Shown piece by piece: positions 1-9,324 of a DNA stretch of 64,000 nucleotides. This DNA comes from CAMTUH01 sp947084935. Its GTDB lineage: Bacteria; Pseudomonadota; Gammaproteobacteria; Coxiellales; Coxiellaceae. The position numbers and the translations under genes were made by a program. Location of the stretch: positions 1 through 64,000 of the forward strand of contig CAMTUH010000009.1 in the NCBI GenBank assembly GCA_947084935.1, given 5' to 3'. Every line of letters begins with the position of its first letter. Position 1 is the first letter of the stretch. Under the pieces are notes generated by a model. The model searched no databases, had not been told where the DNA came from, and worked only from the letters and a program-made list of their open reading frames with translations.

Positions 1-87
1 AGACCACACAGTTCATTGAATTATATGCCGCCAGTTGCATTTGCAAAGCAGGCTGCATAACATGAAAATCTCATTGATGCCGTGGTA

Positions 88-546
88 TTAATCCAGGGGA
101 AAGGTCACCACCAAAGCAGCATTCGCACACCGCATCGTTTCATCTTTATCATCTAGGGTAATAATTAATTTCTTTTGATCATCATCAAGAGTAACTTGGA
201 TTGGCTTTCTCGAATTATATATTTCAATACAGCTCTTTAATAATTCAGCATTCTCACGAGGAGTTCGTTGCCCCAAAAAACGTACCGTTTTTCTGGCACT
301 GCTGCTGGAGGAGGTATCACTACCAGAAGATATTCCGTTCTCAGTGGAAGACTGACTGGCAAACAATGAATAAGGTGACGACGATGAAGATGAAGATGAA
401 GATGAAGATGATGAAGACGACGAAGACGAAGACAAAGATGAAGATGAAGACGAATGCGACAACAAAGTAACTGTGTCAGTTTCTCCGCCTGTATAATCTT
501 TTCCTACTTTCAAAATACCCGGTCTTTTTTTGTTTTTGCCACGCAT
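88..546 (-). CDS. Poly-serine hypothetical protein, candidate PmrA-regulated effector
   Basis: 152 codons; the ATG at 546 follows a GGAGA Shine-Dalgarno. The protein is basic at the N-terminus (residues 1-17), then has a serine tract of about 30 residues (roughly 31-57, one Leu interruption) encoded almost only by TCN codons, a second serine cluster near 75-84, and a folded-looking C-terminal third of mixed charge. No signal peptide or membrane segment is visible and I recognise no family. Its promoter carries a tandem direct repeat matching the PmrA box of Coxiella/Legionella effector genes (586-618). The trinucleotide-rich coding tract is a likely length-variable repeat; changes in steps of three would keep the frame. 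Being a translocated effector is an inference from the promoter and composition only. Confidence 0.7.
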   Translation of the reverse strand: MRGKNKKRPGILKVGKDYTGGETDTVTLLSHSSSSSSLSSSSSSSSSSSSSSSSSSSPYSLFASQSSTENGISSGSDTSSSSSARKTVRFLGQRTPRENAELLKSCIEIYNSRKPIQVTLDDDQKKLIITLDDKDETMRCANAALVVTFPLD

Positions 547-585
547 AGAAATTCTCCACTAACCATTTGTTCATATGAGCAAATG

Positions 586-618
586 AGTATACCAGCAGAA
601 TTTTAAGGAAAGATTAAA
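586..618 (-). promoter_or_regulatory. PmrA-type tandem box and -10 of the poly-serine gene
   Basis: Read on the minus strand: TTTAATCTT, TC, CTTAAAATT, then 7 nt (CTGCTGG) and a -10 TATACT. The 9-mers lie at 610-618 and 599-607 and the -10 at 586-591. The PmrA consensus as I recall it is cTTAATatT-N2-cTTAATatT placed just upstream of the -10. Three other genes in the window share the geometry. Confidence 0.65.
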
Positions 619-659
619 TTTAAAAAATACCCTGGCATTCCACGGGGAGGATTTTCAAC

Positions 660-1439
660 CTACGTACGGTTAACTAACACGCTGTCTGTGGAGCACACCG
701 AACATGATTTACTGCGAGAAAGTTCAAACTCTTTAAATTGCATGGTCAAAGCATTCACCGTTAACAAGCGACCAATCAGAGGCTTGCCGATATTTAAGAG
801 TAATTTAATGACTTCCGTCGCTTGAATCGAGCCCATAATGCCCGGCAATACACCCAGCACCCCTCCTTCGGCACAATTGGGAATCAAGCTCACCGGTGGC
901 GGGGTCTCAAACAAACAGCGATAACAAGGGCCGTTTTCGGCACAAAAGACGCTGCACTGGCCTTCGAACTGAAAAACACTTGAGAACACATACGGTTTTT
1001 TCAAACGAACGCAGGTGTCATTAATTAAATAACGCACCGGAAAATTATCCGTGCAGTCTACAATTACATCGAACGACGATAAAACAGAAAGTACATTAGC
1101 TTCGACTAATTTCTCGTGATAAATAACCACATCACTATTTGGATTTAATTTTTTTAATCGCTGCTGTGCAACCTCAACCTTAGGCTTACCGCAGCTTTCC
1201 TCATCAAATAAAACCTGCCTTTGCAAATTCGACAGATCCACAGCGTCGTGATCAATGATCCCAATTTTCCCGACACCAGCCGCCGCCAAATACAGCAAAA
1301 CCGGAGCGCCCAGACCACCGGCTCCCACACACAAAACAGAGCTGTTTTTTAATCGTTCTTGCCCTTCACGACCCACGGGGCGCAGAACAAAATGACGGGC
1401 GTATCGAGACAATTCATCGGTTGAGAAAGGTGTTTTCAT
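660..1439 (-). CDS. MoeB/ThiF-family sulfur-carrier adenylyltransferase
   Basis: 259 residues, the usual length for MoeB/ThiF. These E1-like enzymes use ATP to adenylate the C-terminal glycine of a ubiquitin-like sulfur carrier (MoaD or ThiS) for molybdopterin or thiamine synthesis. Seen: nucleotide loop GAGGLG (39-44), the DHDAVDLSNLQRQ segment (63-75) with the acidic and arginine residues of the active site, DCTDN (128-132), and the paired zinc cysteines C172/C175 and C246/C249. A cysteine at 189 lies in the NCAEGG crossover loop. No moaD, moaE or thi gene is adjacent, so the partner cannot be decided here. It starts 8 nt after the stop of the upstream exported-protein gene, so the two are probably co-transcribed. 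Confidence 0.88.
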   Translation of the reverse strand: MKTPFSTDELSRYARHFVLRPVGREGQERLKNSSVLCVGAGGLGAPVLLYLAAAGVGKIGIIDHDAVDLSNLQRQVLFDEESCGKPKVEVAQQRLKKLNPNSDVVIYHEKLVEANVLSVLSSFDVIVDCTDNFPVRYLINDTCVRLKKPYVFSSVFQFEGQCSVFCAENGPCYRCLFETPPPVSLIPNCAEGGVLGVLPGIMGSIQATEVIKLLLNIGKPLIGRLLTVNALTMQFKEFELSRSKSCSVCSTDSVLVNRT

Positions 1440-1446
1440 GTAAAAC

Positions 1447-1917
1447 TCAAGCGCCCAGCAAAGATCCAGTCGCTATGCATTCCGTATTTGGATCGTATTT
1501 ATTGATGAATATCAGGTGAACGGACACCGCTTCAAATTGCCTCGACATATCAAAAACGATGCGTTGTAACCCTGAAGGAGCGGCAACTTCATCAGACATA
1601 AAATCATAAAAACCAGCAATCCCAAGGGGGTACAATTGGGTCTGTATGCCCTGGTAAGTAGCGGCTGCGGTTTCGTCGGTGTCAATTTTGTAATGCACGC
1701 GGACGCGTGAGCCCAAGCGCGGATTATACTGTTTCATACATTGAAGCAGGGCCTGATGACTGGCTGGCTCGGCATTGACCTGTTTGGCTAAAATTCTATC
1801 AACCGTAACCGATAAGGTCTTTTCCAACGAGGGGCTATCGGCTAAGACATTGTTAAATATCAAGAAAATAACCGACGCGGTTACTACTCCTTGCACTATT
1901 TTATTGAGTTTACTCAT
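1447..1917 (-). CDS. Exported hypothetical protein
   Basis: 156 codons from the ATG at 1917; a TTG one codon earlier is less likely. The N-terminus is a classic signal peptide: basic MSKLNK, a hydrophobic core to about residue 25, and a VLA-D cleavage site. The mature part has a predicted mixed alpha/beta region with two cysteines and no membrane segment. I do not recognise the family. It is encoded just upstream of the MoeB/ThiF gene (7 nt gap), so it probably leads a two-gene operon. A TATAAT hexamer on the minus strand at 1959-1954 is a plausible -10; no convincing Shine-Dalgarno is visible. Confidence 0.6.
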   Translation of the reverse strand: MSKLNKIVQGVVTASVIFLIFNNVLADSPSLEKTLSVTVDRILAKQVNAEPASHQALLQCMKQYNPRLGSRVRVHYKIDTDETAAATYQGIQTQLYPLGIAGFYDFMSDEVAAPSGLQRIVFDMSRQFEAVSVHLIFINKYDPNTECIATGSLLGA

Positions 1918-2012
1918 CAAACGACACTTAAACTTAATGGGAAATTGGTTAAAATTATATCAGAATTGAGGCTAAAATACATGAAACAATAAATAGCCCA
2001 AGGGCGAATTTA

Positions 2013-2489
2013 TCATTCCGATTTTTTCCCCAAATGATGTCCATGAACTTTCCGAATCCAATAATCCACCGACAACTTTCCCGGGCCGTGCGTCATCAAC
2101 AAAGCCAGCAGCAAACCCCAATTAATGTGCTGCGCCAAACCATCCCAACCCTCAGGCGTCCACAAAAAATGGTACGAAATAACCGCAATAATATTGTAAA
2201 TAAAGAAAATTAAAATTGTAATCCGACCACCAAAACCGACAGTCAGTAAAATCGGTAGAATCAACTCAGCGGCGGTTCCTAAAACGGCTGCCGCAGTGGG
2301 TGGAAGCAAGGGCACGTGGTACTGATAGGTGAATAAATTGACCGTGGCCTCCCAGGCCTGGATCTTCACCAATCCCGCTTGAAAGAAAATCCAAGAAACC
2401 CACAAACGCGCCAACAAATCGGCAGCGGGTGTTAAAAAATCGAGCATCTTAAGAAACGGTCGAATGACCAACGCAGTGATGCGAATCAT
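2013..2489 (-). CDS. DoxX-family integral membrane protein
   Basis: 158 residues with four predicted membrane helices, including the LLARLWVSWIFFQAGLVKI segment typical of DoxX proteins and a helix near 67-85 rich in Leu and Ile. DoxX proteins are small inner-membrane proteins; some act in thiosulfate/quinone chemistry or redox homeostasis, and many sit in bufferin (buf) operons. The start ATG at 2489 follows AAGGGA. It is divergent from the DUF2282/bufferin-like gene beginning at 2581, with a 91-nt shared promoter region. That adjacency supports a link to the metal-buffering system. Confidence 0.8.
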   Translation of the reverse strand: MIRITALVIRPFLKMLDFLTPAADLLARLWVSWIFFQAGLVKIQAWEATVNLFTYQYHVPLLPPTAAAVLGTAAELILPILLTVGFGGRITILIFFIYNIIAVISYHFLWTPEGWDGLAQHINWGLLLALLMTHGPGKLSVDYWIRKVHGHHLGKKSE

Positions 2490-2580
2490 AAAAAATCCCT
2501 TTTATGCTTGTTTGTGCTTGAAGAACTTCCGGGAACATCATACCATGAAAAGTGCAACATTCACGAACAAGGAGTTTCGA

Positions 2581-2853
2581 ATGAAAACGCAAAAAATCGT
2601 TAACGCCATCATGATCGCCGTCGTCGGCGCCGGACTGGTTACGGGCACCGCCCTCGCCGCAAAAGATAAACCCAAGGGCAAAGTAGAAAAATGCTACGGT
2701 ATTTCTAAAGCTAAAATGAACGATTGCGGCACCCCCAAACACGCTTGTGCGGGTCAGGCAAAAACCAACGGTAATTCTTCTGAATGGATTTACGTATTGA
2801 AGGGAAATTGTAACCGCATTGTGGGTGGAAGTTTAAAGCCAGGGAAATCTTAA
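2581..2853 (+). CDS. DUF2282 bufferin-like small secreted metal-binding precursor
   Basis: 90 codons. The ATG at 2581 is chosen because AAGGAG lies 6-11 nt upstream; a longer in-frame reading to 2464 would hide the signal peptide. Residues 1-26 form a signal peptide ending TALA. The mature part is small, Lys/Gly rich and holds four cysteines (C38, C49, C56, C77) in EKCYG, DCGTP, ACAG and GNC contexts, the pattern of DUF2282 proteins, now called bufferins. In characterised systems a MNIO enzyme (BufB, DUF692) with BufC converts Cys to thiooxazole for copper sequestration in the periplasm. Neither partner is in this window, so modification is unproven. It is divergent from doxX. Confidence 0.8.
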   Translation: MKTQKIVNAIMIAVVGAGLVTGTALAAKDKPKGKVEKCYGISKAKMNDCGTPKHACAGQAKTNGNSSEWIYVLKGNCNRIVGGSLKPGKS

Positions 2854-2880
2854 CCCTCGCTCCTCCATTCGAGCGAGCAC

Positions 2881-2967
2881 GAAGCGAGCGGACCCTTTTG
2901 CAGGCAAATAAAGCGTAGCCGGGCGGAGCCTGGCGAGCCATTGCCGGAAAAAGGATCCGCTCGCTTC
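2881..2967. repeat. Palindromic repeat between converging genes
   Basis: A 19-nt inverted repeat starting GAAGCGAGCGG (arms 2881-2899 and 2949-2967, one mismatch) flanks about 50 nt that include AGCGTAGCCGGGCGGAGCC. It lies between the bufferin-like gene and the convergent ligA. It could act as a bidirectional terminator, or be a dispersed palindromic element like the others in this window. Confidence 0.65.
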
Positions 2968-2986
2968 AGTGCCCCGAGAATACCAT

Positions 2987-4999
2987 TTACTCCCGCACCA
3001 ACCGAACAAACTCCTGCTCGTCAATAATTTTCACCCCAAACTCTTTCGCCTTATCGTATTTGCTGCCCGGGTCTTCGCCAACTACCACGTAATCAATATT
3101 TTTTGAAACACTGCCACTGGTTTTTCCGCCCAAGGCTTCAATTTTTTCTTTAGCCTCTTCACGCGTCATTGTCTTTAGCGAACCCGTAAGCACAAAAGTC
3201 ATTTCCGCAATTTTGGATTTCACCAGCACCTTTTCTTTCGGCCAATGCACACCCATGTCCATCAATTTTTCAATTAATTCGCGATTATGTTTTTGATGAA
3301 AAAACCCCACAATGTGCGCGGCCACTACTGGCCCGATATCTGGAATGTGTTGCAGCTCTTCTGCGCTGGCTTTCATTAACGGATGAATATCACGAAAATG
3401 CCGAGCCAACACCAACGCCGTCGCTTCACCCACTTCCCGAATACCCAGCGCGTATAAAAAACGCGATAAAGTAATAGACTTACTTTTTTCAATCGCACGC
3501 AATAATTTTTCCGCCGATTTTTCTCCCAAACGGGGTAAATCGGCTAACGTCTTTTTGTCGAGCCGATACAAACCCGTCACGTCTTTAATGACGCGATTTT
3601 CAAACAACAAATCAACAATTTTATCGCCCAATCCTTCAATATCCATCGCGCGTCGCGATGCAAAATGCTTAATCGTCTCTTTCAATTGCGCGGGACAATA
3701 AAGCCCTCCCATACAACGGGCCACGGCTTCGCCTTCTGGTTTGATCACTTCTGCCTGACAAACCGGACAATGCTTGGGAAGTGGTATTTTCTTCGCATTT
3801 TTAGGGCGTTTTTCCAGAATGGGCCCAACGACTCCCGGGATAACATCACCCGCACGTCGTACCACGACCGTGTCTCCAATGCGAATATCTTTGCGGTACA
3901 CTTCGTCAAAATTATGTAACGTAGCGTTGCTCACCGTCACACCGGCAATAAAAACAGGCTCCAATCGAGCCACGGGTGTTACCGCACCGGTTCGGCCGAC
4001 CTGTAATTCAACGTCTTTTAATAAGGTCGTTTTCTCTTGCGCCGGAAATTTATGCGCAATTGCCCAGCGGGGTGCACGCGATATAAATCCCAATTTTTGT
4101 TGCAACACCAGTGAATCGACTTTGTAAACTACCCCGTCGGCATCAAAAGGCAATTGATCGCGAATTTTCACTAAGTGCTCGTAAAATTTAAGGCAGCCCT
4201 CAATCCCCTTGACTACTTCCGTGTTGGGCGGAATGGGAAGTCCCCACGATTTAAATTTTTGTAATATTTCACTGTGTTTTTTCGGAAAATTCCCGTGCGA
4301 AAAAACACCGACAAAATAAGCGTAAAACGTCAGTGGTCTTTCCGCCGTCACTCGGGGATCCAGTTGTCTCAAACAACCGGAAGCGGCATTGCGTGGATTT
4401 GCAAATGTTTTAGCGCCTCGCTTTTCGGCCTCACGATTGAATTTCTCAAAACCTTTTCGCGGCATTAATATTTCACCACGAACTTCGATGATTTTTGGAA
4501 AATCACTGCCCCGCAATTCTAAAGGAATAGCGTGTATCGTGCGCACGTTTTGCGTCACGTCTTCACCCGTCGTCCCATCACCACGCGTAGCCGCTCGTGT
4601 CAATTCGCCGTCTTCATAAAGCAAACTCACTGCAACACCATCTAACTTAGGTTCACACGCGTATTCCACGGGTTCATCGCTGCCTAAACGCTGGCGAACG
4701 CGCTCATCAAAAGCGCGCAATTCTTCCTCGTCAAAAACGTTATCCAACGATAACATCGGGATTTCGTGCTGCACGGTATCAAACGATTTCAATGGCTCAG
4801 CGCCTACCCGTTGCGTGGGCGAAGTGGGTGTAATTAACTCGGGATAGTCGGACTCTAATTTTTGGAGTTTGCGAAACAGTTCATCGTATAACGAATCGGG
4901 AATACTGGGTTGTGCAAGCACGTAGTAACGGTAATTATGATCGCTGATTTCTTTTCGTAATTTTTCGGCTTCACGGTGGATTTTTTCGGGGACGGGCAC
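2987..4999 (-). CDS. ligA: NAD-dependent DNA ligase LigA
   Basis: 670 residues, full length. It seals nicks in DNA during replication and repair using NAD+. The adenylation domain has the nucleotidyl lysine K118 in the KLDG motif; the OB fold follows, then the four-cysteine zinc finger (CPVC ... CMGGLYC), a helix-hairpin-helix region with LADLPRLGEKSAEKLL and IPDIGPVVAAHI, and a C-terminal BRCT domain (about 590-670). The start is a GTG at 4999 preceded by an AGGTGAT-like Shine-Dalgarno. It is the last gene of smc-zipA-ligA, 10 nt after zipA, an arrangement seen in many gammaproteobacteria. Confidence 0.97.
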   Translation of the reverse strand: MPVPEKIHREAEKLRKEISDHNYRYYVLAQPSIPDSLYDELFRKLQKLESDYPELITPTSPTQRVGAEPLKSFDTVQHEIPMLSLDNVFDEEELRAFDERVRQRLGSDEPVEYACEPKLDGVAVSLLYEDGELTRAATRGDGTTGEDVTQNVRTIHAIPLELRGSDFPKIIEVRGEILMPRKGFEKFNREAEKRGAKTFANPRNAASGCLRQLDPRVTAERPLTFYAYFVGVFSHGNFPKKHSEILQKFKSWGLPIPPNTEVVKGIEGCLKFYEHLVKIRDQLPFDADGVVYKVDSLVLQQKLGFISRAPRWAIAHKFPAQEKTTLLKDVELQVGRTGAVTPVARLEPVFIAGVTVSNATLHNFDEVYRKDIRIGDTVVVRRAGDVIPGVVGPILEKRPKNAKKIPLPKHCPVCQAEVIKPEGEAVARCMGGLYCPAQLKETIKHFASRRAMDIEGLGDKIVDLLFENRVIKDVTGLYRLDKKTLADLPRLGEKSAEKLLRAIEKSKSITLSRFLYALGIREVGEATALVLARHFRDIHPLMKASAEELQHIPDIGPVVAAHIVGFFHQKHNRELIEKLMDMGVHWPKEKVLVKSKIAEMTFVLTGSLKTMTREEAKEKIEALGGKTSGSVSKNIDYVVVGEDPGSKYDKAKEFGVKIIDEQEFVRLVRE

Positions 5000-5009
5000 A
5001 ACAGATCAC

Positions 5010-5717
5010 CTAAGTTTCAAATTGAGTTTCGTCAAAGAAATCTGGCGTGCGCTGAGATTCTTCAAAATGACGAATGCGAGCCCTCATTTGTGCTACTTTA
5101 TCCATATTCAACGGCTGACGCTGTTCATCCCAAATTTCTCCGCCCAAATCCTCCGTCAATTGACGAGCGGTTTCCAGCAGAGTATCAAACGCCGACATGG
5201 GATCAGGCACGTTTTTTAGCAGCATGAACAGTGCTAATCCTGGGCAACTGAAACTGCCCATTTTTGATAATTCAAAGGTACCGGGTTTATTTAGGGAGGC
5301 CAAGCTGAATAAGATACACCCCCGACCCGTCTTGGTTTCGTGTCGGTGAAATATATTCCGATCACCATAGCGCAAGCCATTGGATAACAGCGATTGCAAT
5401 AATTCATAGCCACCAAACGGATAATCCACCGGCGCCACCAAGTGTAAAATAATATATTCAGGCGTTGCAGTATCGTCATTATTTGTTTTGATTGTTTGCA
5501 GCATCGGCTTTTCTTCCACTTTCGGCGCTAAGCCCAACGCTGCATCGGAGTCAGAAACGGCAGTGTCTTTTATTTCCGATTGCCGAGCATGAAAATAAGG
5601 CTCGCGTTGATGACGCCGCCGAGTTGCTTGGCCATGCTCTGACGTGCGCCGCTTAAACCGGTAAATCACCAATCCAGTGATGGCGAGGATGATGAATAAT
5701 ACTAAGATTAACCGCAT
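5010..5717 (-). CDS. zipA: Cell division protein ZipA
   Basis: 235 residues. ZipA anchors FtsZ to the inner membrane and recruits later division proteins. Seen: an N-terminal membrane anchor (residues 2-20, LILVLFIILAITGLVIY) followed by a basic stretch, a variable charged linker to about residue 85, and a C-terminal FtsZ-binding domain with YIILHLVAP, GYELLQSLLSNGLRYGDRNIFHRH and a C-terminal DLGGEIWDEQRQPL segment. The linker is shorter than in E. coli ZipA (about 328 residues). It lies between smc and ligA, the canonical neighbourhood. Confidence 0.92.
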   Translation of the reverse strand: MRLILVLFIILAITGLVIYRFKRRTSEHGQATRRRHQREPYFHARQSEIKDTAVSDSDAALGLAPKVEEKPMLQTIKTNNDDTATPEYIILHLVAPVDYPFGGYELLQSLLSNGLRYGDRNIFHRHETKTGRGCILFSLASLNKPGTFELSKMGSFSCPGLALFMLLKNVPDPMSAFDTLLETARQLTEDLGGEIWDEQRQPLNMDKVAQMRARIRHFEESQRTPDFFDETQFET

Positions 5718-5736
5718 GTAATTGATTTCCTTCTTG

Positions 5737-8700
5737 CTAAGCCGCTTCGACCAGATTCAGCGCTTCCTTCATATCCACCGAAACAATGCGAGAAACACCC
5801 GGCTCTTGCATCGTGACTCCCATTAAGTGATCGCCCATTTCAATCGTCACTTTGTTGTGACTGATAATGAGGAACTGAACACTTTTAGCCATTTCTTTCA
5901 CGAGCTGGCAGAAACGTCCGACGTTCACGTCGTCTAAAGGCGCATCGACTTCGTCTAAAATACAAAACGGAGCTGGATTTAATTGAAACAATGAAAACAC
6001 CAACGCAATCGCGGTCAGCGCTTTTTCTCCACCGGATAATAGGTGGATGGTCGTGTTGCGTTTGCCCGGCGGTTGTGCGCGAACCATAACACCCGTGGTT
6101 AATAAATCTTCTTCGGTCATCTCCAAGCAGGCCTGTCCGCCTCCGAAAATTTTTGGAAATAAGTTCTGCAGATTCTGATTAATTCGATCATAGGTTTCTT
6201 GAAATCGAGAACGAGTCTCACGATCAATCTTGCGGATTGCTTCTTGTAAAATAGTCAACGCCTCAGCCAAATCATCGTGTTGCCTGTCCAAATACGTTTT
6301 ACGCTCGTTGGTGCTGTCGTATTCTTCAATCGCCGCAAGATTAATGGCACCTAACCGCTGCAAGCGCTGAGAAACATCGGCCAATTGCGTTTCTTGACTT
6401 TCCATCGTAATTTCAGGTGGCAATTCATTTAAAATTTTCTGCAGATCAATATCCGATTCGCTCAACTGCTCTTGAATTGTCGTTTGCCGAACGACCAACG
6501 TTTGTCGCTCCATTCGTAATTCTTCAAATCGACCCTGCATCTCATTTATCGCTTTTTGTAGGGTATTGCGCTGACTGTCCAGTTCCTGCAACGACTGACT
6601 CAACCCCGCCACGTGTTGCTCGGACTCCCGCAGTCGCGCTTCCACTTTGAGGCGATTATCGAGTTGAGATTGCAATTCTCGATTCAGTGATTCCAAAGGC
6701 GAATCCGTTTCCGACAAATTACGGGATAAGGTTTCGTGTCGTTCTTGAAGCTGATTCGACTGCCGCTGATAACGCGAAATAGTTTGTTTCAACAACGTGA
6801 GTTGATTTTCATTGGCGCTCAACCGAATTGCACTTTCATCGGCTTCCTTGCGTTGCTGCTGCGCTGCTTCCCGTAATGCCCTTACTTGATCGCGATATTG
6901 CTCGCGATCATTGCGCATCGTTTCACGCTGTTGATTTTGACTCTGTAAAATTCCCTGAAAGCGATTTAATTCGGACTCCGACTGAGACATCGCCGCTTCG
7001 ATTTTTTGCAACTGCGTCGTGCAGTCAGCCAATGCTTGCTGCAAACGAGCCTGCCTTGCCAAGATATCATCCAAATGCGTTTGCTTTGAACTTAGCTTCG
7101 TTTGTACATCCGTCATTTCTTCCATCAAAGACTGATGATGGCGGTGCAATGCATCCCGATCCGATTCCAATTGACTCAAACGTTGCTCGCCTCGATTTAA
7201 TTCGCGCTCTTTCTCTTCGCTGTGACGGGTAAGCGTTGAGATTTGTTCGTGCAATTGTTTTAATTGTTGTTCGCGCAGTAAAAATCCGCTTTGAGCATCT
7301 TGTTGTTTTGACAGCCGCACCCAATTGATTCCCATCCACACACCGTCTTTAGTAACAACAGACTCGCCGTTGTTTAAATTTGCGCGGATCTTTTTCGCCT
7401 CTTCAATCGTATTGGCGGTATAAACGCCCTCTAACCACTGTTGTAATGGCCACTCGCCATTAACTTGGCTCACCAGCGTGTTCGCTGCGTTCGTGTGCTC
7501 CAGTCGCGCGGGGGATTTTTTTTCAAGCAGGGTTAACCGACCCTTTGATAAATTTTCCAGGTGGCCGATAAAGTCTTCAACTGCATCCACACAAACCGCG
7601 TCAAAATAACCGCTCATCACGGTTTCAACAGCCAACTCCCAGCCCGCATTCACACGCAGTGACTGCCCCAGCCGTGGCTGTTTCGATAATCCTTTTTGGG
7701 ATAACCACTGATTGGTTTCTTCATCTTCAGTACCTAACGCCGATTTTTGCAGTGCGTCTAAAGATGCATGACGCGCCTGTGCCGTTTGTAATTCACGGCG
7801 AATGTTTTGTACTTCAGCATTGGCGGATTGATTCGTTTGCCGAAGACTATTAATTTCATCGGCGTATGTCTGTAGCTTTGTCGTGGTTTCCCGTAATTTT
7901 TGATCCAATGCACCCGCGTGCGAACCCAACGGTTCGAGTTCAGCCCGTAACGGTGACAACGGCAAGTGTTGTAAATTATTATGAATTTCTTGTTTTCTCT
8001 GAGTCAGTTCGGCGTGTTGCTCTTGATAGTGATCCACCTTAGTACGAGTCACTTGTGAATCGCTGCTGGCTCGTGACGCTTGGGACTGAAAAATTTCCCA
8101 GTTTTTTTCCCATTCGTGCATCTCCGCTTCGGCTTTCGCTAACGCTTGCTCCGCGGTGAGCGCTTCGGATTGACCACGTTCGGATTGCGGCTTCAGATCC
8201 GTGATTTCAGTTTCAAGTTCGGAAATTTGTTGTTCGCATTCAAAAGTGTTTTCTTGTATTTCTTTTTGTAAATGATCGATCTCTTCAACTTCCTTCTGCC
8301 AGTGTTGGTATTGATCCTGCGTGTCTTTGATGCGCTGTTCCAATCGGGCAATCTCTGCGCCCAAACCATAAAATTCTTTTTGTACGACGTTATTTTTTTC
8401 ATTCGCCTCGGTAAGCGTCACCCGTACTTTTTCCATTTCCGTTTCAAGATGACTCTGTTCGCTGCGTTTTTCTTCTTGCAACACGGCCTGTTGATTAATT
8501 AACTGCTCTTGATCGATTTTTTTCTGATCCAAAGCCTTCCACTGCAGCGCCTTAATTTGCGACGTGAGTAATCGTTCTTCTTGCTTATAAACTTTATAAC
8601 GCTCTGCCGCATTTGCTTGACGCTTGAGGTGGCGCAATTGCTTATCTAATTCTTCGCGAATATCGTTGATACGGTCTAAGTTTTCCTGCGTATGCTGCAT

Positions 8701-9249
8701 GCGGTTTTCGGTTTCGCGGCGACGCTCTTTGTATTTTGAAATTCCCGCGGCTTCTTCAATGTAAACCCGCATTTCATCGGGTTTGGCTTCGATCAGATGC
8801 GAGATCATGCCTTGTTCGATAATGGCGTAGCTGCGCGGCCCCAATCCCGTTCCTAAAAAGAGATCGATCACGTCCCGACGACGCACGTTTACTCCATTCA
8901 GAAAATAGCTGGATTGCCCGTCGCGCTCGACCTCACGCCGCACGGCTATTTCAGCGTACTGGGCGTACTCACCCCCCAGGCGACCGTCTTCATTATCAAA
9001 AATAAGTTCAACGGAGGCTTTGCCCACTGGCTTGCGCTGAGTCGTGCCATTAAAAATGACGTCGCTCATGGATTGGCCGCGCAATTGTTTTGCGGAGGTT
9101 TCGCCAACCACCCAGCGAATGGCATCAACGACGTTGGATTTCCCACAACCATTCGGGCCAACGATGGCGCTCATTTGACCTCGAACGGGAATTAGGGTGG
9201 GATCGACAAAAGATTTAAAGCCGGCGAGTTTGAGACGTTTTAAGTACAT
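5737..9249 (-). CDS. smc: Chromosome condensation ATPase SMC
   Basis: 1170 residues, normal for bacterial SMC. It compacts and segregates the chromosome as a homodimer with ScpAB (not encoded here). The Walker A motif GPNGCGKSN is at 31-39. Two long Gln/Glu/Arg-rich coiled coils (about 170-500 and 650-1000) surround a hinge (about 510-640). The C-terminal head has the signature LLSGGEKALTA and Walker B FCILDEVDAPLDD. It heads the smc-zipA-ligA cluster with 19 nt to zipA. The presence of SMC rather than MukBEF fits Legionellales. Confidence 0.97.
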   Translation of the reverse strand: MYLKRLKLAGFKSFVDPTLIPVRGQMSAIVGPNGCGKSNVVDAIRWVVGETSAKQLRGQSMSDVIFNGTTQRKPVGKASVELIFDNEDGRLGGEYAQYAEIAVRREVERDGQSSYFLNGVNVRRRDVIDLFLGTGLGPRSYAIIEQGMISHLIEAKPDEMRVYIEEAAGISKYKERRRETENRMQHTQENLDRINDIREELDKQLRHLKRQANAAERYKVYKQEERLLTSQIKALQWKALDQKKIDQEQLINQQAVLQEEKRSEQSHLETEMEKVRVTLTEANEKNNVVQKEFYGLGAEIARLEQRIKDTQDQYQHWQKEVEEIDHLQKEIQENTFECEQQISELETEITDLKPQSERGQSEALTAEQALAKAEAEMHEWEKNWEIFQSQASRASSDSQVTRTKVDHYQEQHAELTQRKQEIHNNLQHLPLSPLRAELEPLGSHAGALDQKLRETTTKLQTYADEINSLRQTNQSANAEVQNIRRELQTAQARHASLDALQKSALGTEDEETNQWLSQKGLSKQPRLGQSLRVNAGWELAVETVMSGYFDAVCVDAVEDFIGHLENLSKGRLTLLEKKSPARLEHTNAANTLVSQVNGEWPLQQWLEGVYTANTIEEAKKIRANLNNGESVVTKDGVWMGINWVRLSKQQDAQSGFLLREQQLKQLHEQISTLTRHSEEKERELNRGEQRLSQLESDRDALHRHHQSLMEEMTDVQTKLSSKQTHLDDILARQARLQQALADCTTQLQKIEAAMSQSESELNRFQGILQSQNQQRETMRNDREQYRDQVRALREAAQQQRKEADESAIRLSANENQLTLLKQTISRYQRQSNQLQERHETLSRNLSETDSPLESLNRELQSQLDNRLKVEARLRESEQHVAGLSQSLQELDSQRNTLQKAINEMQGRFEELRMERQTLVVRQTTIQEQLSESDIDLQKILNELPPEITMESQETQLADVSQRLQRLGAINLAAIEEYDSTNERKTYLDRQHDDLAEALTILQEAIRKIDRETRSRFQETYDRINQNLQNLFPKIFGGGQACLEMTEEDLLTTGVMVRAQPPGKRNTTIHLLSGGEKALTAIALVFSLFQLNPAPFCILDEVDAPLDDVNVGRFCQLVKEMAKSVQFLIISHNKVTIEMGDHLMGVTMQEPGVSRIVSVDMKEALNLVEAA

Positions 9250-9324
9250 GAGATATAGCCATTTTCCCTAAAAAAGACAGCCTCTAGTGTACCGAAATCG
9301 ATGGGTATACGCCAGTAGGTTGGG

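Noticed and set aside
201..470. Plus-strand frame with a Met/Lys/Thr repeat
   Set aside because: It is the antisense shadow of the serine tract; it lacks a ribosome-binding site, and the minus-strand gene has one.
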